Shown here: one piece after another, positions 1 to 7,555 of the stretch
Layout: each line of letters begins with the position of its first letter
How positions within the stretch are numbered: position 1 is the stretch's first letter
Made by a program: the position numbers and the translations under genes
Assembly (NCBI RefSeq): GCF_963675815.1
Contig: NZ_OY776574.1
Span: forward strand, 1,978,001-2,042,000
Direction of reading: 5' to 3'
DNA length: 64,000 nt
Source of the DNA: an uncultured Desulfuromusa sp.
GTDB lineage: Bacteria > Desulfobacterota > Desulfuromonadia > Desulfuromonadales > Geopsychrobacteraceae
Notes under the pieces: generated by a model
Told to the model about the DNA's origin: nothing
Database searches by the model: none
Seen by the model: the letters and a program-made list of their open reading frames with translations, nothing else

Positions 1-812
1 TGGCTGGCCAGGGCAAACAGGGCAACGCTCAGGTTGGCGATAGCCCAGATTGGCCCGAACCAGGTGACCGGGACGCCGCTATCCTGCATGTAGGGCTGAA
101 TCAGCCAGACCGGATAGAAAGATGAGAGCCCAAGCACCAGATTGAGAAGGATGGTGTAGCGGAGTCGTTTGTTTTCCAAAAGGGCGTAACGGGTGGATTG
201 CCATGCTTCTGACAGATGGCTGGCCGGCGCTTTTGTTGTTCGTTGCGGCTCAATCAGGGTTCTGGTCAGAAAAAAGATCAGGACCCAGACCGCTGTCTGG
301 ATCAGGAACGGCAGCAGTGGAGTCATCGCGTAGAGGACTCCGGCAAACACCGCTCCGCTGGCTTCACCAATCTGTCCGGCGCCGTTCATTCGTCCCTGGT
401 GGCTGGCATAGTGTTGCTCGTCGTCAGTTCCCTTGAGACTTTCGAACAGCAGAGCGCTATCCGATCCGCTGATGAAAGACATGGAGATACCGAGGATGAT
501 TTCCGCGATCAGAACTCCGGTAAAGGAATCGGCGACGGTGTAGAGGCCCCAGCCGACTATGCCGAGCAGGGCCGCGTAATTCAGGGCCTTACGGTAGCCG
601 ATCCGGTCGCTGATATAACCCGAAGGGTATTCCATGATCACCATGGCCACGGCGAAGATCCCCTGCAACAGCAGAATCTGAGTCAAACTCAACCCGATCT
701 TGTCCTTCCAGAACAGGGTGATGATCGCCATCGGGAACAGGCTCATCTGCAGAAACGAGAAGGCGTATAGTTTTTTTATGTTTCTTTGCGGGGAGCTCAT
801 GAACGGTCGCAT
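1..812 (-). CDS. MFS transporter, N-terminal part (runs off the left edge)
   Basis: About 270 residues are visible and the frame stays open to base 1, so the C-terminal helices lie outside the window. The protein starts MRPFMSSPQRN and quickly becomes hydrophobic. A classic major-facilitator loop motif (GYISDRIGYRKAL, about residues 68-80) follows the second helix, and further helices alternate with short charged loops. The ATG at 810-812 shares one base with the stop codon of the ABC gene before it (TGATG), which suggests translational coupling; a second in-frame ATG lies 12 bases further in but has no better ribosome site. As the last gene of the MarR-ABC-ABC-MFS run it is probably another exporter of the same regulon. 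Substrate unknown; some MFS proteins import, so export is inferred from context. Confidence 0.85.
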   Translation of the reverse strand, partial: MRPFMSSPQRNIKKLYAFSFLQMSLFPMAIITLFWKDKIGLSLTQILLLQGIFAVAMVIMEYPSGYISDRIGYRKALNYAALLGIVGWGLYTVADSFTGVLIAEIILGISMSFISGSDSALLFESLKGTDDEQHYASHQGRMNGAGQIGEASGAVFAGVLYAMTPLLPFLIQTAVWVLIFFLTRTLIEPQRTTKAPASHLSEAWQSTRYALLENKRLRYTILLNLVLGLSSFYPVWLIQPYMQDSGVPVTWFGPIWAIANLSVALFALAS

Positions 813-2710
813 CACCTGTCAGGGGTTCGGGTTTGTTGAAGCATCTCTTCCGTTCGATCGCCGGTGGTGTGCTGATCACGGAACTGATTGGTGTACATGC
901 GCTGGTAAGTGCCGCCACGAGCGAGAAGGGTTTTATGGGTGCCCTGCTCGATTACCCGACCTTTGTCGATGACGATGATCTGGTCGGCGTGGGCGATGGT
1001 TGAGAGGCGGTGGGCGATAACAAAGCTGGTTCGCCCCTTCATGAGCTGGTTAAGGGCTTTCTGGATCTCGATCTCGGTCCGTGTGTCGACCGAGCTGGTG
1101 GCTTCGTCAAGGATCAAAATAGCCGGATCGGCGAGAATTGCCCGGGCAATGGTGACGAGCTGGCGTTGTCCTTCGGAAAGGTTGCTGCCGCGCTCTGAAA
1201 GGAGCGTGTCGTATCCCTGTGGCAGGCGGCGGATAAAGCCGTCTGCATGAGCCAGACGTGCCGCTTCGAAGACCTCTTCGTCGCCGGCGTCGAGACGGCC
1301 ATAGCGGATGTTCTCCAGCACTGATTCGCTGAACAGAAATGACTGCTGCAGGACGACACCAAGCTGCCGTCGCAAGCTGTCGCGGGAGACGTTGCGGATG
1401 TCGTGGTCATCAATGCGGATTGTGCCATCCTGTTGTTCGTAAAAACGTGAGAGCAGGTTGACAAGGGTGGTTTTTCCGGCACCGGTGTGGCCAACCAGGG
1501 CAATACGTTCACCAGGACTTGCGTGGAGGCAGATATCTGTCAAAACGGGGGTGCCGGGAATATAGGAAAAGTGCAAGTGGTCGAACTCGACCTTTCCGGC
1601 GACGCGCGGAAGCTCTTTTCCCGTTGCTTCTTCCGGTTCGACGGGCGTGTCGAGAAGTTGAAAAATCCGTTCAGCACCGGCCAGGGCTGCCTGGACCTGG
1701 TTGTAGAGGTTGCCCAGTTGGCGAAGCGGCTCAGCGAAGCGTCGCGAGTAGGTGATAAAGGCGGCGATGGTGCCGATGGTCACCAGTCCCTTGATGGCCA
1801 GCCAGCCTCCGAGTCCGCAGAGCACAGCAATGTTCAGATTCGAGAGGATGCCCATCATCGGCATTATCAGCAGTGCCAGGGTCATTGCCTTGACGCCGAC
1901 TGTGCGAACCTCCTGATTGGCTGCATCAAAACGTTCCAGCACGGCTTTCTCCTGACCGAAGGCAAGAACGACGCGCTGACCGCTGTAGGTCTCTTCAAGC
2001 ACTGCGTTAAGGGTTCCGAGCCGTGTCTGGTAGTCGCGGAAGGCCGTGCGGGTCAGCCGTCCGACGATGCCGACCAGGCCGATCATCAGTGGAAAAACAA
2101 GCATCGATCCGAGGGCCAGCCAGGGACTGAGGATGAAAATGATGCCGAGAATTCCGATCAGGGTCAGGATTCCGGTGAAGAGCTGGGCCGCATTATCGGT
2201 CAGCACCCGGCTGATGGCATCCATATCGTTGGTCAGGCGGCTCATCAATTCTCCTTGCTGACGGGTATCGAAAAAGCTTAAGGGCAGGTTCTGAAGGCGT
2301 TCGAAGAGGGCAGCGCGCAGATTGCGCATTGCCTTCTGGGCGATACCGGCAAGGAGCACTCCCTGGATCAGTTGAGCGACTGACGAGAGAGCGTAGGCCG
2401 CGAGCATCAACAGACTCATGCGTGCCAGCTTGGTCAGGTCGCGACCGACCAATTGATCAATCGCTTCTCCCATCAGATAGGGACCGGCTAAAGCCAGAGC
2501 CGTGCCGAGGGCGGCGATCAGAGCGACAAGAATGATGGCGCTACGCTGAGGGCGCAGGTATTCCATTAACCGGCGCAGTGCTCCATGGACATCCCGGGCT
2601 CGCTCAATTTTCTGCCCCCCTGGGCCACGACCGCCCGGACCTCGCCCGCCTGGTCCGGGGAGACCGCTCATCCGCACTTGGGAGGTTTGCTGCCGGCGAT
2701 GATCAGTCAT
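812..2710 (-). CDS. ABC exporter half-transporter (membrane domain plus ATPase), canonical Walker B subunit
   Basis: A 632-residue MsbA/Mdl-type protein with six N-terminal membrane helices followed by an ATPase domain. The ATPase has Walker A (GHTGAGKTT), a Walker B with the catalytic glutamate (ILILDEATSS) and an H-loop histidine (IAHRLST), but the signature reads LSEGQ rather than LSGGQ. The N-terminus carries a tandem Gly-Pro repeat (RGPGG units, residues 19-32) before the first helix. The chosen ATG at 2708-2710 overlaps the end of the upstream ABC gene by 8 bases and has a GGGGGA ribosome site; an open frame upstream to 2899 has no signal. It pairs with the next half-transporter to form a heterodimer. 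Expected role: ATP-driven export of drugs or lipids; the substrate cannot be read from sequence. Confidence 0.92.
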   Translation of the reverse strand: MTDHRRQQTSQVRMSGLPGPGGRGPGGRGPGGQKIERARDVHGALRRLMEYLRPQRSAIILVALIAALGTALALAGPYLMGEAIDQLVGRDLTKLARMSLLMLAAYALSSVAQLIQGVLLAGIAQKAMRNLRAALFERLQNLPLSFFDTRQQGELMSRLTNDMDAISRVLTDNAAQLFTGILTLIGILGIIFILSPWLALGSMLVFPLMIGLVGIVGRLTRTAFRDYQTRLGTLNAVLEETYSGQRVVLAFGQEKAVLERFDAANQEVRTVGVKAMTLALLIMPMMGILSNLNIAVLCGLGGWLAIKGLVTIGTIAAFITYSRRFAEPLRQLGNLYNQVQAALAGAERIFQLLDTPVEPEEATGKELPRVAGKVEFDHLHFSYIPGTPVLTDICLHASPGERIALVGHTGAGKTTLVNLLSRFYEQQDGTIRIDDHDIRNVSRDSLRRQLGVVLQQSFLFSESVLENIRYGRLDAGDEEVFEAARLAHADGFIRRLPQGYDTLLSERGSNLSEGQRQLVTIARAILADPAILILDEATSSVDTRTEIEIQKALNQLMKGRTSFVIAHRLSTIAHADQIIVIDKGRVIEQGTHKTLLARGGTYQRMYTNQFRDQHTTGDRTEEMLQQTRTPDR

Positions 2711-4469
2711 GGCTTCCCCCTTTTGCCGTTGGCGGTTCACCAAGCTGGGAGCGGTAAATGTCGCGGTAAACCTCACTCTCCTGTAGCAACTGCTGATGGT
2801 TGCCGATGGCGCTGACGCGTCCTTGTTCCAGAACCACGATCTTGTCGGCGAGGAGAACAGTGCTGATGCGCTGGGCAACGATGATTCGGGTAATGGCACT
2901 GTGTGAGGCGGTGATCAGTGCATCCAGAGCATCTTGCAGTTTGATCTCGGTTTCAATGTCAAGGGCGCTGGTCGAGTCATCGAGAATCAGCACCTGGGGA
3001 TTCACCAGCAGCGCCCGGGCGATGGAGATCCGCTGGCGTTGACCGCCGGAGAGAGTCACTCCGCGCTGGCCGACCAATGTTGCATAGCCGTCGGAGAACG
3101 CTTCAATGAAGGTGTCTGCCTGAGCTGCTTTGGCAGCTGCGCGCACTTCCTCGTCATCGGCTTCTCTGCGGCCGTAGCGGATGTTGTCGGCAATACTGCT
3201 GGAAAAGAGGATTGCCTCCTGAAGGGCTATGCCGATGTGTGAGCGTAGTTCGGCAGGATCGAGGTCGCGCACGTCGATACCATCGAAGGTAATCTGCCCG
3301 GCGCTGACATCATAGAAACGGGGTAAAAGGTGAATCAGCGTTGACTTACCTGATCCGGTGGCACCGACAATGGCGACCGTCTCCCCCGGTTCAACGACGA
3401 AGGAAATATCGGTCAATACCGGTTCGGAGTTCTCTCCCGGATAGCGAAAGGAGACCTTCTTAAAAGCGATCCGTCCCTGTGGCCGGTCGAGGTGAACGGC
3501 ATGGGCTGGGAGCGTCTGAGTTTCGGCATCAAGGACTTCAAGAATACGTCGTGCCGAGGCATCCGCCGCAGAGACTGGCCCGAGCATGGCGCTGAGCATG
3601 AGGATCGGAAAGAGGGCAAAGGAGAGATAGTTGATTGCTGCGACTACCTCGCCAACCGTCATTTCACCGCTGATTGCTGAAGTGCCGCCAAGCCAGACCG
3701 CGGCAACCACAGCCAGATTAAGGACCAGCAGCATAAACGGTGAGAAAACCGCCATCAGTCTGGCAACGTTGATGGTTCCGGACATCAACTCTTCATTGGC
3801 GTCACCGAAACGCTCCACCTCATGGTTGCTGCGGACAAAAGCCTTGACCACCCGTATTCCCGCCAAGTTCTCCTGAAGCACAATATTGAGTCGGTCAAGC
3901 AGCTGTTGAACATGCAGGAACATTGGCTGGGCCTTGCGACCGAAGAGCCAGACCAGCAGGATAATAAGCGGGACAAAGATCAGCATGATCAGAGCAAGTT
4001 GTGGGCTGGTGATAACCAACATGACAATCGCGCCGAGGGCCCAGATCGGAGCCCGGGTGAGAATACGCAGCGACAACATAACAATAAATTGTACCGCGTT
4101 GACGTCACTGGTTGAGCGAACGATGAGTTTGCCGGTTTGCAGGGTGTCGAGGTTGGCAAAGGAAAAGGACTGGGTCTTGCGGACCAGGGCGCTCCGCAGG
4201 TCAGCACCGAAGGACATGGCAACTCGCACTGAGAGATAATTATTGGCGATGGCGAAGCAAGCGGAGAGGAGTGCCGCTCCGGCCATGAGCAGAGCGGTGG
4301 TGATCACGATGTGGAGGTCATTAGCACCGATCCCCTGGTCAATGATGCGTTGTGTCAGATGGGGGATGAGCAGGTCGGCAGCGACCATGGCAATAAGAAG
4401 CAGCAGGGCGACCACCGAGGGAAAGCGATAAGGATGTAAAAAACCATAAAGGCGGCGCAAGGACTTCAT
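2703..4469 (-). CDS. ABC exporter half-transporter, degenerate-site subunit
   Basis: A 588-residue fused membrane/ATPase protein with Walker A GATGSGKST and an intact LSGGQ signature. The Walker B glutamate is replaced by aspartate (LILDDSTSALD) and the H-loop histidine by glutamine (VAQRIST). Its partner has the opposite pattern: intact Walker B and H-loop, altered signature. Together they should form one catalytic and one degenerate ATP site, as in known heterodimeric exporters of the TM287/288 and BmrCD type. Its ATG overlaps the MarR stop codon (ATGA at 4466-4469), so the genes are translationally coupled and co-regulated. Confidence 0.92.
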   Translation of the reverse strand: MKSLRRLYGFLHPYRFPSVVALLLLIAMVAADLLIPHLTQRIIDQGIGANDLHIVITTALLMAGAALLSACFAIANNYLSVRVAMSFGADLRSALVRKTQSFSFANLDTLQTGKLIVRSTSDVNAVQFIVMLSLRILTRAPIWALGAIVMLVITSPQLALIMLIFVPLIILLVWLFGRKAQPMFLHVQQLLDRLNIVLQENLAGIRVVKAFVRSNHEVERFGDANEELMSGTINVARLMAVFSPFMLLVLNLAVVAAVWLGGTSAISGEMTVGEVVAAINYLSFALFPILMLSAMLGPVSAADASARRILEVLDAETQTLPAHAVHLDRPQGRIAFKKVSFRYPGENSEPVLTDISFVVEPGETVAIVGATGSGKSTLIHLLPRFYDVSAGQITFDGIDVRDLDPAELRSHIGIALQEAILFSSSIADNIRYGRREADDEEVRAAAKAAQADTFIEAFSDGYATLVGQRGVTLSGGQRQRISIARALLVNPQVLILDDSTSALDIETEIKLQDALDALITASHSAITRIIVAQRISTVLLADKIVVLEQGRVSAIGNHQQLLQESEVYRDIYRSQLGEPPTAKGGSHD

Positions 4470-4966
4470 TTCTTTTGCCCCTTACTGGTCTCCGGCGCTT
4501 GCGGAGGACAACATGGTTCTTCTGCTGTTGCTGCGAGATAATCGTGGACTTTCAACAGTGTTTTTTTGAAATCTTTCTGCTCCTGCACTGTCAGTGCTGA
4601 AGAGAGTTCATGGTCCAACTCCCGGAACAGAGCACGGAGCTCTTCGTGTAAGTTCCTCGCTTTTTCGGTCATGTAAACTCTGACGACCCGCTGGTCTGCA
4701 TCTTCCCGGCGTCGTGTCACCCAGCCGTCACGTTCCATACGTTGCAAAGTGTTGCTCGCTGTGGGTGGCTGAATATGCAGAGCGCGGGCCAGTTCTAACT
4801 GGGGGAGACCGTCGTTGCGCCAGAGCTGAGAAAGAATCATCCCCTGGGCGTGGTGCAGGCCGATGCCGGCCAACTTGGTGCTCCGGCGTCGACCGACGAG
4901 TCGGCTGACATGAGCCAGTACCTGGCCGAGGGTTTGATTTTGAGGAGCCTCCGATAGATTCGCCAT
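4466..4966 (-). CDS. MarR-family transcriptional regulator of the efflux operon
   Basis: A 166-residue winged-helix protein. The helix-turn-helix region is clear (LELARALHIQPPTASNTLQR) and is followed by the wing (DADQRVVRVYMT). The C-terminus carries a Cys-Cys pair (EEPCCPP) that could bind a metal or respond to oxidation; that is speculation. The start MANLSEAP at 4966 has GGAG seven bases upstream; the frame extends to a TTG at 4993 but that lies in the operator. It is the first gene of the exporter operon and sits under a promoter that overlaps a palindrome, so it most likely represses itself and the exporters until a ligand binds. Confidence 0.9.
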   Translation of the reverse strand: MANLSEAPQNQTLGQVLAHVSRLVGRRRSTKLAGIGLHHAQGMILSQLWRNDGLPQLELARALHIQPPTASNTLQRMERDGWVTRRREDADQRVVRVYMTEKARNLHEELRALFRELDHELSSALTVQEQKDFKKTLLKVHDYLAATAEEPCCPPQAPETSKGQKK

Positions 4967-4978
4967 GATATTCTCCAT

Positions 4979-5037
4979 ATAGTTAGCTGACAAACGATTA
5001 GCATGCTAACTATAGGCCGAGTTCATATTACTGTCAA
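4979..5037 (-). promoter_or_regulatory. Sigma-70 promoter overlapping a palindromic MarR operator
   Basis: On the minus strand a perfect -35 (TTGACA, 5032-5037) and a -10 (TATAGT, 5009-5014) are separated by exactly 17 bases. The -10 runs into the 12-base palindrome TTAGCATGCTAA (4998-5009), and a wider inverted repeat ATAGTTAGC/GCTAACTAT (4979-4987 and 5005-5013) spans the transcription start. A repressor bound here would block polymerase. The binding protein is inferred to be the adjacent MarR. Confidence 0.8.
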
Positions 5038-5234
5038 GACCATGCGGAGTTATCAAGTTGATTAATCCTTGGATGTGGTGTTGCTGCTCGAACAAAGAAG
5101 CTTATACAAGACAATAGAGTACCAGTTTTATTTTTACATCCAGGTCAAAATGTCCTATGTTATTCAGGTCTTTATATGATGTGTTCGGGGGAAACCATGG
5201 AGATGATTGAGGGGAAATATTCAACAGATGAATG

Positions 5235-5273
5235 ACCGTCCGTGTTGGTGTGTGCCAACTGGGCGGTTTTTTT
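5235..5273 (+). terminator. Orphan rho-independent terminator on the plus strand
   Basis: A stem ACCGTCC/GGGCGGT (one mismatch) with an inner GTTGG/CCAAC stem is followed by seven T. No plus-strand gene lies upstream: the neighbour on the left reads leftwards. Between 5040 and 5234 the only reading frame ending at the stem is an 18-codon frame (5178-5234, starting MCSGETMEM) without a convincing ribosome site. The terminator may end a small RNA or be left from a lost gene. The rest of the gap 5040-5393 shows nothing else I can name. Confidence 0.55.
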
Positions 5274-5393
5274 GTTGAAAGTGCTCTCAAATCGAGATTG
5301 ATTTCTTCAGTGAATGCAGTGTTTGTTGTTTTTTTAGTAAAAGTGCAATCGGTTAAGTCGTGACAATCGTAGAAAAATTCAATTTAAAGAGTC

Positions 5394-5422
5394 TTGAAAC
5401 CGTATGGTTTTACGGTTATTTA
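5394..5422 (+). promoter_or_regulatory. Probable promoter with an inverted repeat in its spacer
   Basis: TTGAAA (5394-5399) and TATTTA (5417-5422) are 17 bases apart. The spacer is almost filled by the inverted repeat AACCGTA/TACGGTT (5398-5404 and 5411-5417). This arrangement suits a repressor or MerR-like spacer binder controlling the DUF3995 gene 37 bases downstream. Confidence 0.45.
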
Positions 5423-5458
5423 ACTGTCTAATTTTAGTTATATCCCATGGAGGGAACT

Positions 5459-5884
5459 ATGGAAACAATAGCGATCATTCTCGTCATATCGTTCGTCGGA
5501 TTGGCGGCGCTGCATTTGTATTGGGCGCTCGGTGGAAAGTTCGGAATGTCAGCAGCCCTCCCTGAGATAGATGGAGCACCAGTCTTCACGCCTGGAGCAG
5601 CAGCAACGATTGCGGTTGCATTCGTGCTCGCTGGCTTCGCCCTAATTGCGCTCGTCCTCGGGTTCGGGGCCAGTTACGCCGCGGCGCTCACTCCTTATGC
5701 TGTCCTTCTCGGCTTCGCAGTCGGAGGCGTACTCGTCCTGCGGGCGGTTGGCGAGTTCAAGTATGTTGGTTTCTTCAAGCGTGTGAAGGGCTCGAAGTTC
5801 GCAACGTATGACAGCTGGCTGTTTTCGCCTTTCTGCCTGTTAGCTGGCGGGGCATTTTTAGCACTGGCGGCAGACAGGATATAA
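5459..5884 (+). CDS. DUF3995-type small integral membrane protein
   Basis: A 141-residue protein with four predicted membrane segments (about residues 3-22, 45-65, 70-92 and 115-138), an HLYWALGG motif at the end of the first helix and a conserved-looking VGEFKYVGFFKRVKGSKFA loop before the last helix, as in the uncharacterised DUF3995 family. The ATG at 5459 was preferred over 5447 because GGAGGG lies just before it. The gene is clearly richer in G+C at third positions than its surroundings, which suggests recent transfer. It stands alone between the orphan terminator and the MarR gene. Function unknown. Confidence 0.75.
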   Translation: METIAIILVISFVGLAALHLYWALGGKFGMSAALPEIDGAPVFTPGAAATIAVAFVLAGFALIALVLGFGASYAAALTPYAVLLGFAVGGVLVLRAVGEFKYVGFFKRVKGSKFATYDSWLFSPFCLLAGGAFLALAADRI

Positions 5885-6057
5885 CCCTTATCAGGCCCCC
5901 GGCCGTCAAGAGTAAAGAATAGCGATCAAGTAAGAGAATCACCTTTTCTTACCTCAGATGTCCCGGAAACTTTTTCTTTTTCGACGCCACCTTTGCCTGA
6001 ATATCGATTTTGTCCATGACTGAGTACGAGTTATCGTTTATTTGCAGCATATCGCAA

Positions 6058-6087
6058 TTGGATAATGTATGTAGTTGTATGTACAAT
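6058..6087 (+). promoter_or_regulatory. Promoter and operator of the second MarR gene
   Basis: TTGGAT (6058-6063), an 18-base spacer and TACAAT (6082-6087) form a plausible sigma-70 promoter 22 bases before the MarR start. A perfect inverted repeat TTGTA-TG-TACAA (6075-6086) covers the end of the spacer and the -10. The box GTAGTTGTAT at 6071-6080 recurs at 6544-6553 before the tautomerase gene. Confidence 0.6.
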
Positions 6088-6109
6088 TTGTTTGTGGTAG
6101 TCTGTTTCC

Positions 6110-6529
6110 ATGTTCGAAGAATGTTTATACTTTAACAGCAATGCTCTCGCACGTGCGGTCACCCGGATTTGGACGGAGGCTTACAAACCATTTGGGCTTT
6201 CTCCGCCGCATGCGTTTCTGTTACGTGTCGTTCTCGCCAGGCCGGGGCTGATGCCGCGCGAACTGGCACTGGAGCTGGCTCTTTCACGTTCAACAGTGAC
6301 CCGTTTTCTCGACAGTCTGGAAAAGCGCGGCTTCATTGCTCGGGAAATGACAGCCGTGGACGGCAGGGAAGTTCACGTTTTTCCGACTGAGACGGCAAAA
6401 GGACTCCATTGCGAACTTGATGCGACCGGGAAAAAGTTGTCCCAGCGCATGGCTGATATTATCGGGTGGGAGGATTTGTCTCTGACGGTGTCGAATTTGA
6501 GACAAATGAGAGAGTTCATAGAGGGCTGA
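6110..6529 (+). CDS. MarR-family transcriptional regulator
   Basis: A 139-residue winged-helix protein with recognition region LALELALSRSTVTRFLDSL and wing VDGREVHVFP. A cysteine at residue 5 (MFEECLYFN) sits near the N-terminus, roughly where OhrR-type MarR proteins keep a redox-sensing cysteine, though the surrounding sequence differs. The gene is followed after about 75 bases by a tautomerase gene whose upstream region carries a near copy of this gene's operator-like box, so the pair probably forms a local regulator-enzyme unit responding to an electrophilic or aromatic compound. The ligand is not predictable. Confidence 0.88.
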   Translation: MFEECLYFNSNALARAVTRIWTEAYKPFGLSPPHAFLLRVVLARPGLMPRELALELALSRSTVTRFLDSLEKRGFIAREMTAVDGREVHVFPTETAKGLHCELDATGKKLSQRMADIIGWEDLSLTVSNLRQMREFIEG

Positions 6530-6543
6530 TTTTTTTTAATAAA

Positions 6544-6560
6544 GTAGTTGTATCTGCAAT
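6544..6560 (+). promoter_or_regulatory. Second operator-like box, before the tautomerase gene
   Basis: GTAGTTGTATCTGCAAT repeats the box at 6071-6087 (GTAGTTGTATGTACAAT) with only two changes. It lies 44 bases before the tautomerase start. The half-sites here are TTGTA and TGCAA, one base off perfect symmetry. Binding by the neighbouring MarR is inferred from the match. Confidence 0.5.
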
Positions 6561-6604
6561 CACTTTATTGTCGTCGATCTTAACCACAAACAGAGGAGAG
6601 TATG

Positions 6605-7006
6605 ATGCCGTATATCAACATCCGTGTAGGCAGCCGCTTGAACAGTCTTCAGAAGAGCAATATTCAGAACAGAACGACAGATCTTATGAACAGGGTCATG
6701 GGAAAGCGCCGTGAAGTGACGGTGGTCCATATCGATGAATCGGTTCCAGCCCTCTGGGCTGTTGACGGGAAAGGACTCAAAGAGGAGGCCCCTGTTGCCG
6801 TTTATGTCGATATCAAGGTGACTCAGGGGACCAATTCAGCGGAAGAAAAGGCACAGATGATTGCCAGGACAGTGACCATGTTGAAAGAAGAGATCGGTGC
6901 TATTCAGGAAGCTTGCTATGTGTTGATCAACGATATCCCGGCAAACTCATGGGGCTACGATGGGATATCGCAGGCCGAACGGGCTGACAAACGATTGAAG
7001 GATTAA
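6605..7006 (+). CDS. Fused (double-length) tautomerase-superfamily protein
   Basis: A 133-residue protein, about twice the 62 residues of a 4-oxalocrotonate tautomerase. The first half begins MPYINIRVG and the second half, from about residue 60 (PVAVYVDIKV), resembles another tautomerase unit, as in fused members such as malonate semialdehyde decarboxylase and the chloroacrylate dehalogenases. The catalytic residue of the family is an N-terminal proline exposed after Met removal, so of the two tandem ATGs the second (6605) must be used for an active enzyme; GGAGAG lies just upstream. The likely reaction is keto-enol tautomerisation or a related dehalogenation or decarboxylation, but the substrate is unknown. 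Probably controlled by the preceding MarR. Confidence 0.8.
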   Translation: MPYINIRVGSRLNSLQKSNIQNRTTDLMNRVMGKRREVTVVHIDESVPALWAVDGKGLKEEAPVAVYVDIKVTQGTNSAEEKAQMIARTVTMLKEEIGAIQEACYVLINDIPANSWGYDGISQAERADKRLKD

Positions 7007-7011
7007 AACGT

Positions 7012-7489
7012 CGTCCTTTGCCTCTATTGCCTGATTGCTGTCCCTCAGGATGAAACAGTCTTGGCAAGGGCGATCGGCGAAGCTCACAGGCGTTATACGT
7101 GCCGGATCAATTTTCGTGAAAACTGGCGCGGCCATCTATGGCAGGAACGTTTTGCCTCCTTTCCCATAGATGAGCCTTATTTACTGGCGGCTGCCCGCTA
7201 TGTTGAAATGAACCCGGTTGAGAAACCGGCCGACTATTGTTGGAGCAGTGCCCGTGCTCACCTGACGGGGCAGGATGATGACCTGATCAAAGTTGCTCCT
7301 TTTCTTGATCTGGTTCCTGACTGGCACGGGGTTCTGCAACTGACACAGCCAGAGGAGGTTGACCTGTTCCACCGTCACGAACGAACGGGTCGTCCTTTGG
7401 CGGGTGATGGTTTTGTGGCCAACCTGGAGCGCTTGATGCAGCGGACATTAAGCCCGCAGAAGCCGGGGTCGAAGAAAAAGAAATCATAG
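7012..7489 (+). pseudogene. Truncated REP-associated tyrosine transposase (RAYT)
   Basis: The reading frame carries the C-terminal part of an IS200-like Y1 transposase of the RAYT type: LARAIGEAHRRYT, WRGHLWQERFASFP, LLAAARYVEMNPV and WSSARAHL are family hallmarks. Homologous sequence continues upstream of the first ATG (7061) as YCLIAVPQDETV, but the stretch that in intact members reads approximately YCLMPNHVHLIAVP lacks MPNHVH, so the HUH metal-binding histidines are gone, along with the whole N-terminus. The remnant begins directly after the tautomerase stop codon, in the same frame. It cannot be an active transposase. No terminal repeats were found. Confidence 0.8.
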
Positions 7490-7555
7490 TTATATATACT
7501 GTTCCCGGAATTAGTCCGGAATTACTGTTTTTGTTTTTGCGACAACTCAACATAA

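Noticed and set aside
5102..5290. A 62-codon minus-strand frame in the gap after the MarR promoter
   Set aside because: No ribosome site, no recognisable domain, and it overlaps the plus-strand terminator stem.
7012..7489. Intact transposon
   Set aside because: The transposase lacks its catalytic histidines and no element ends were found.
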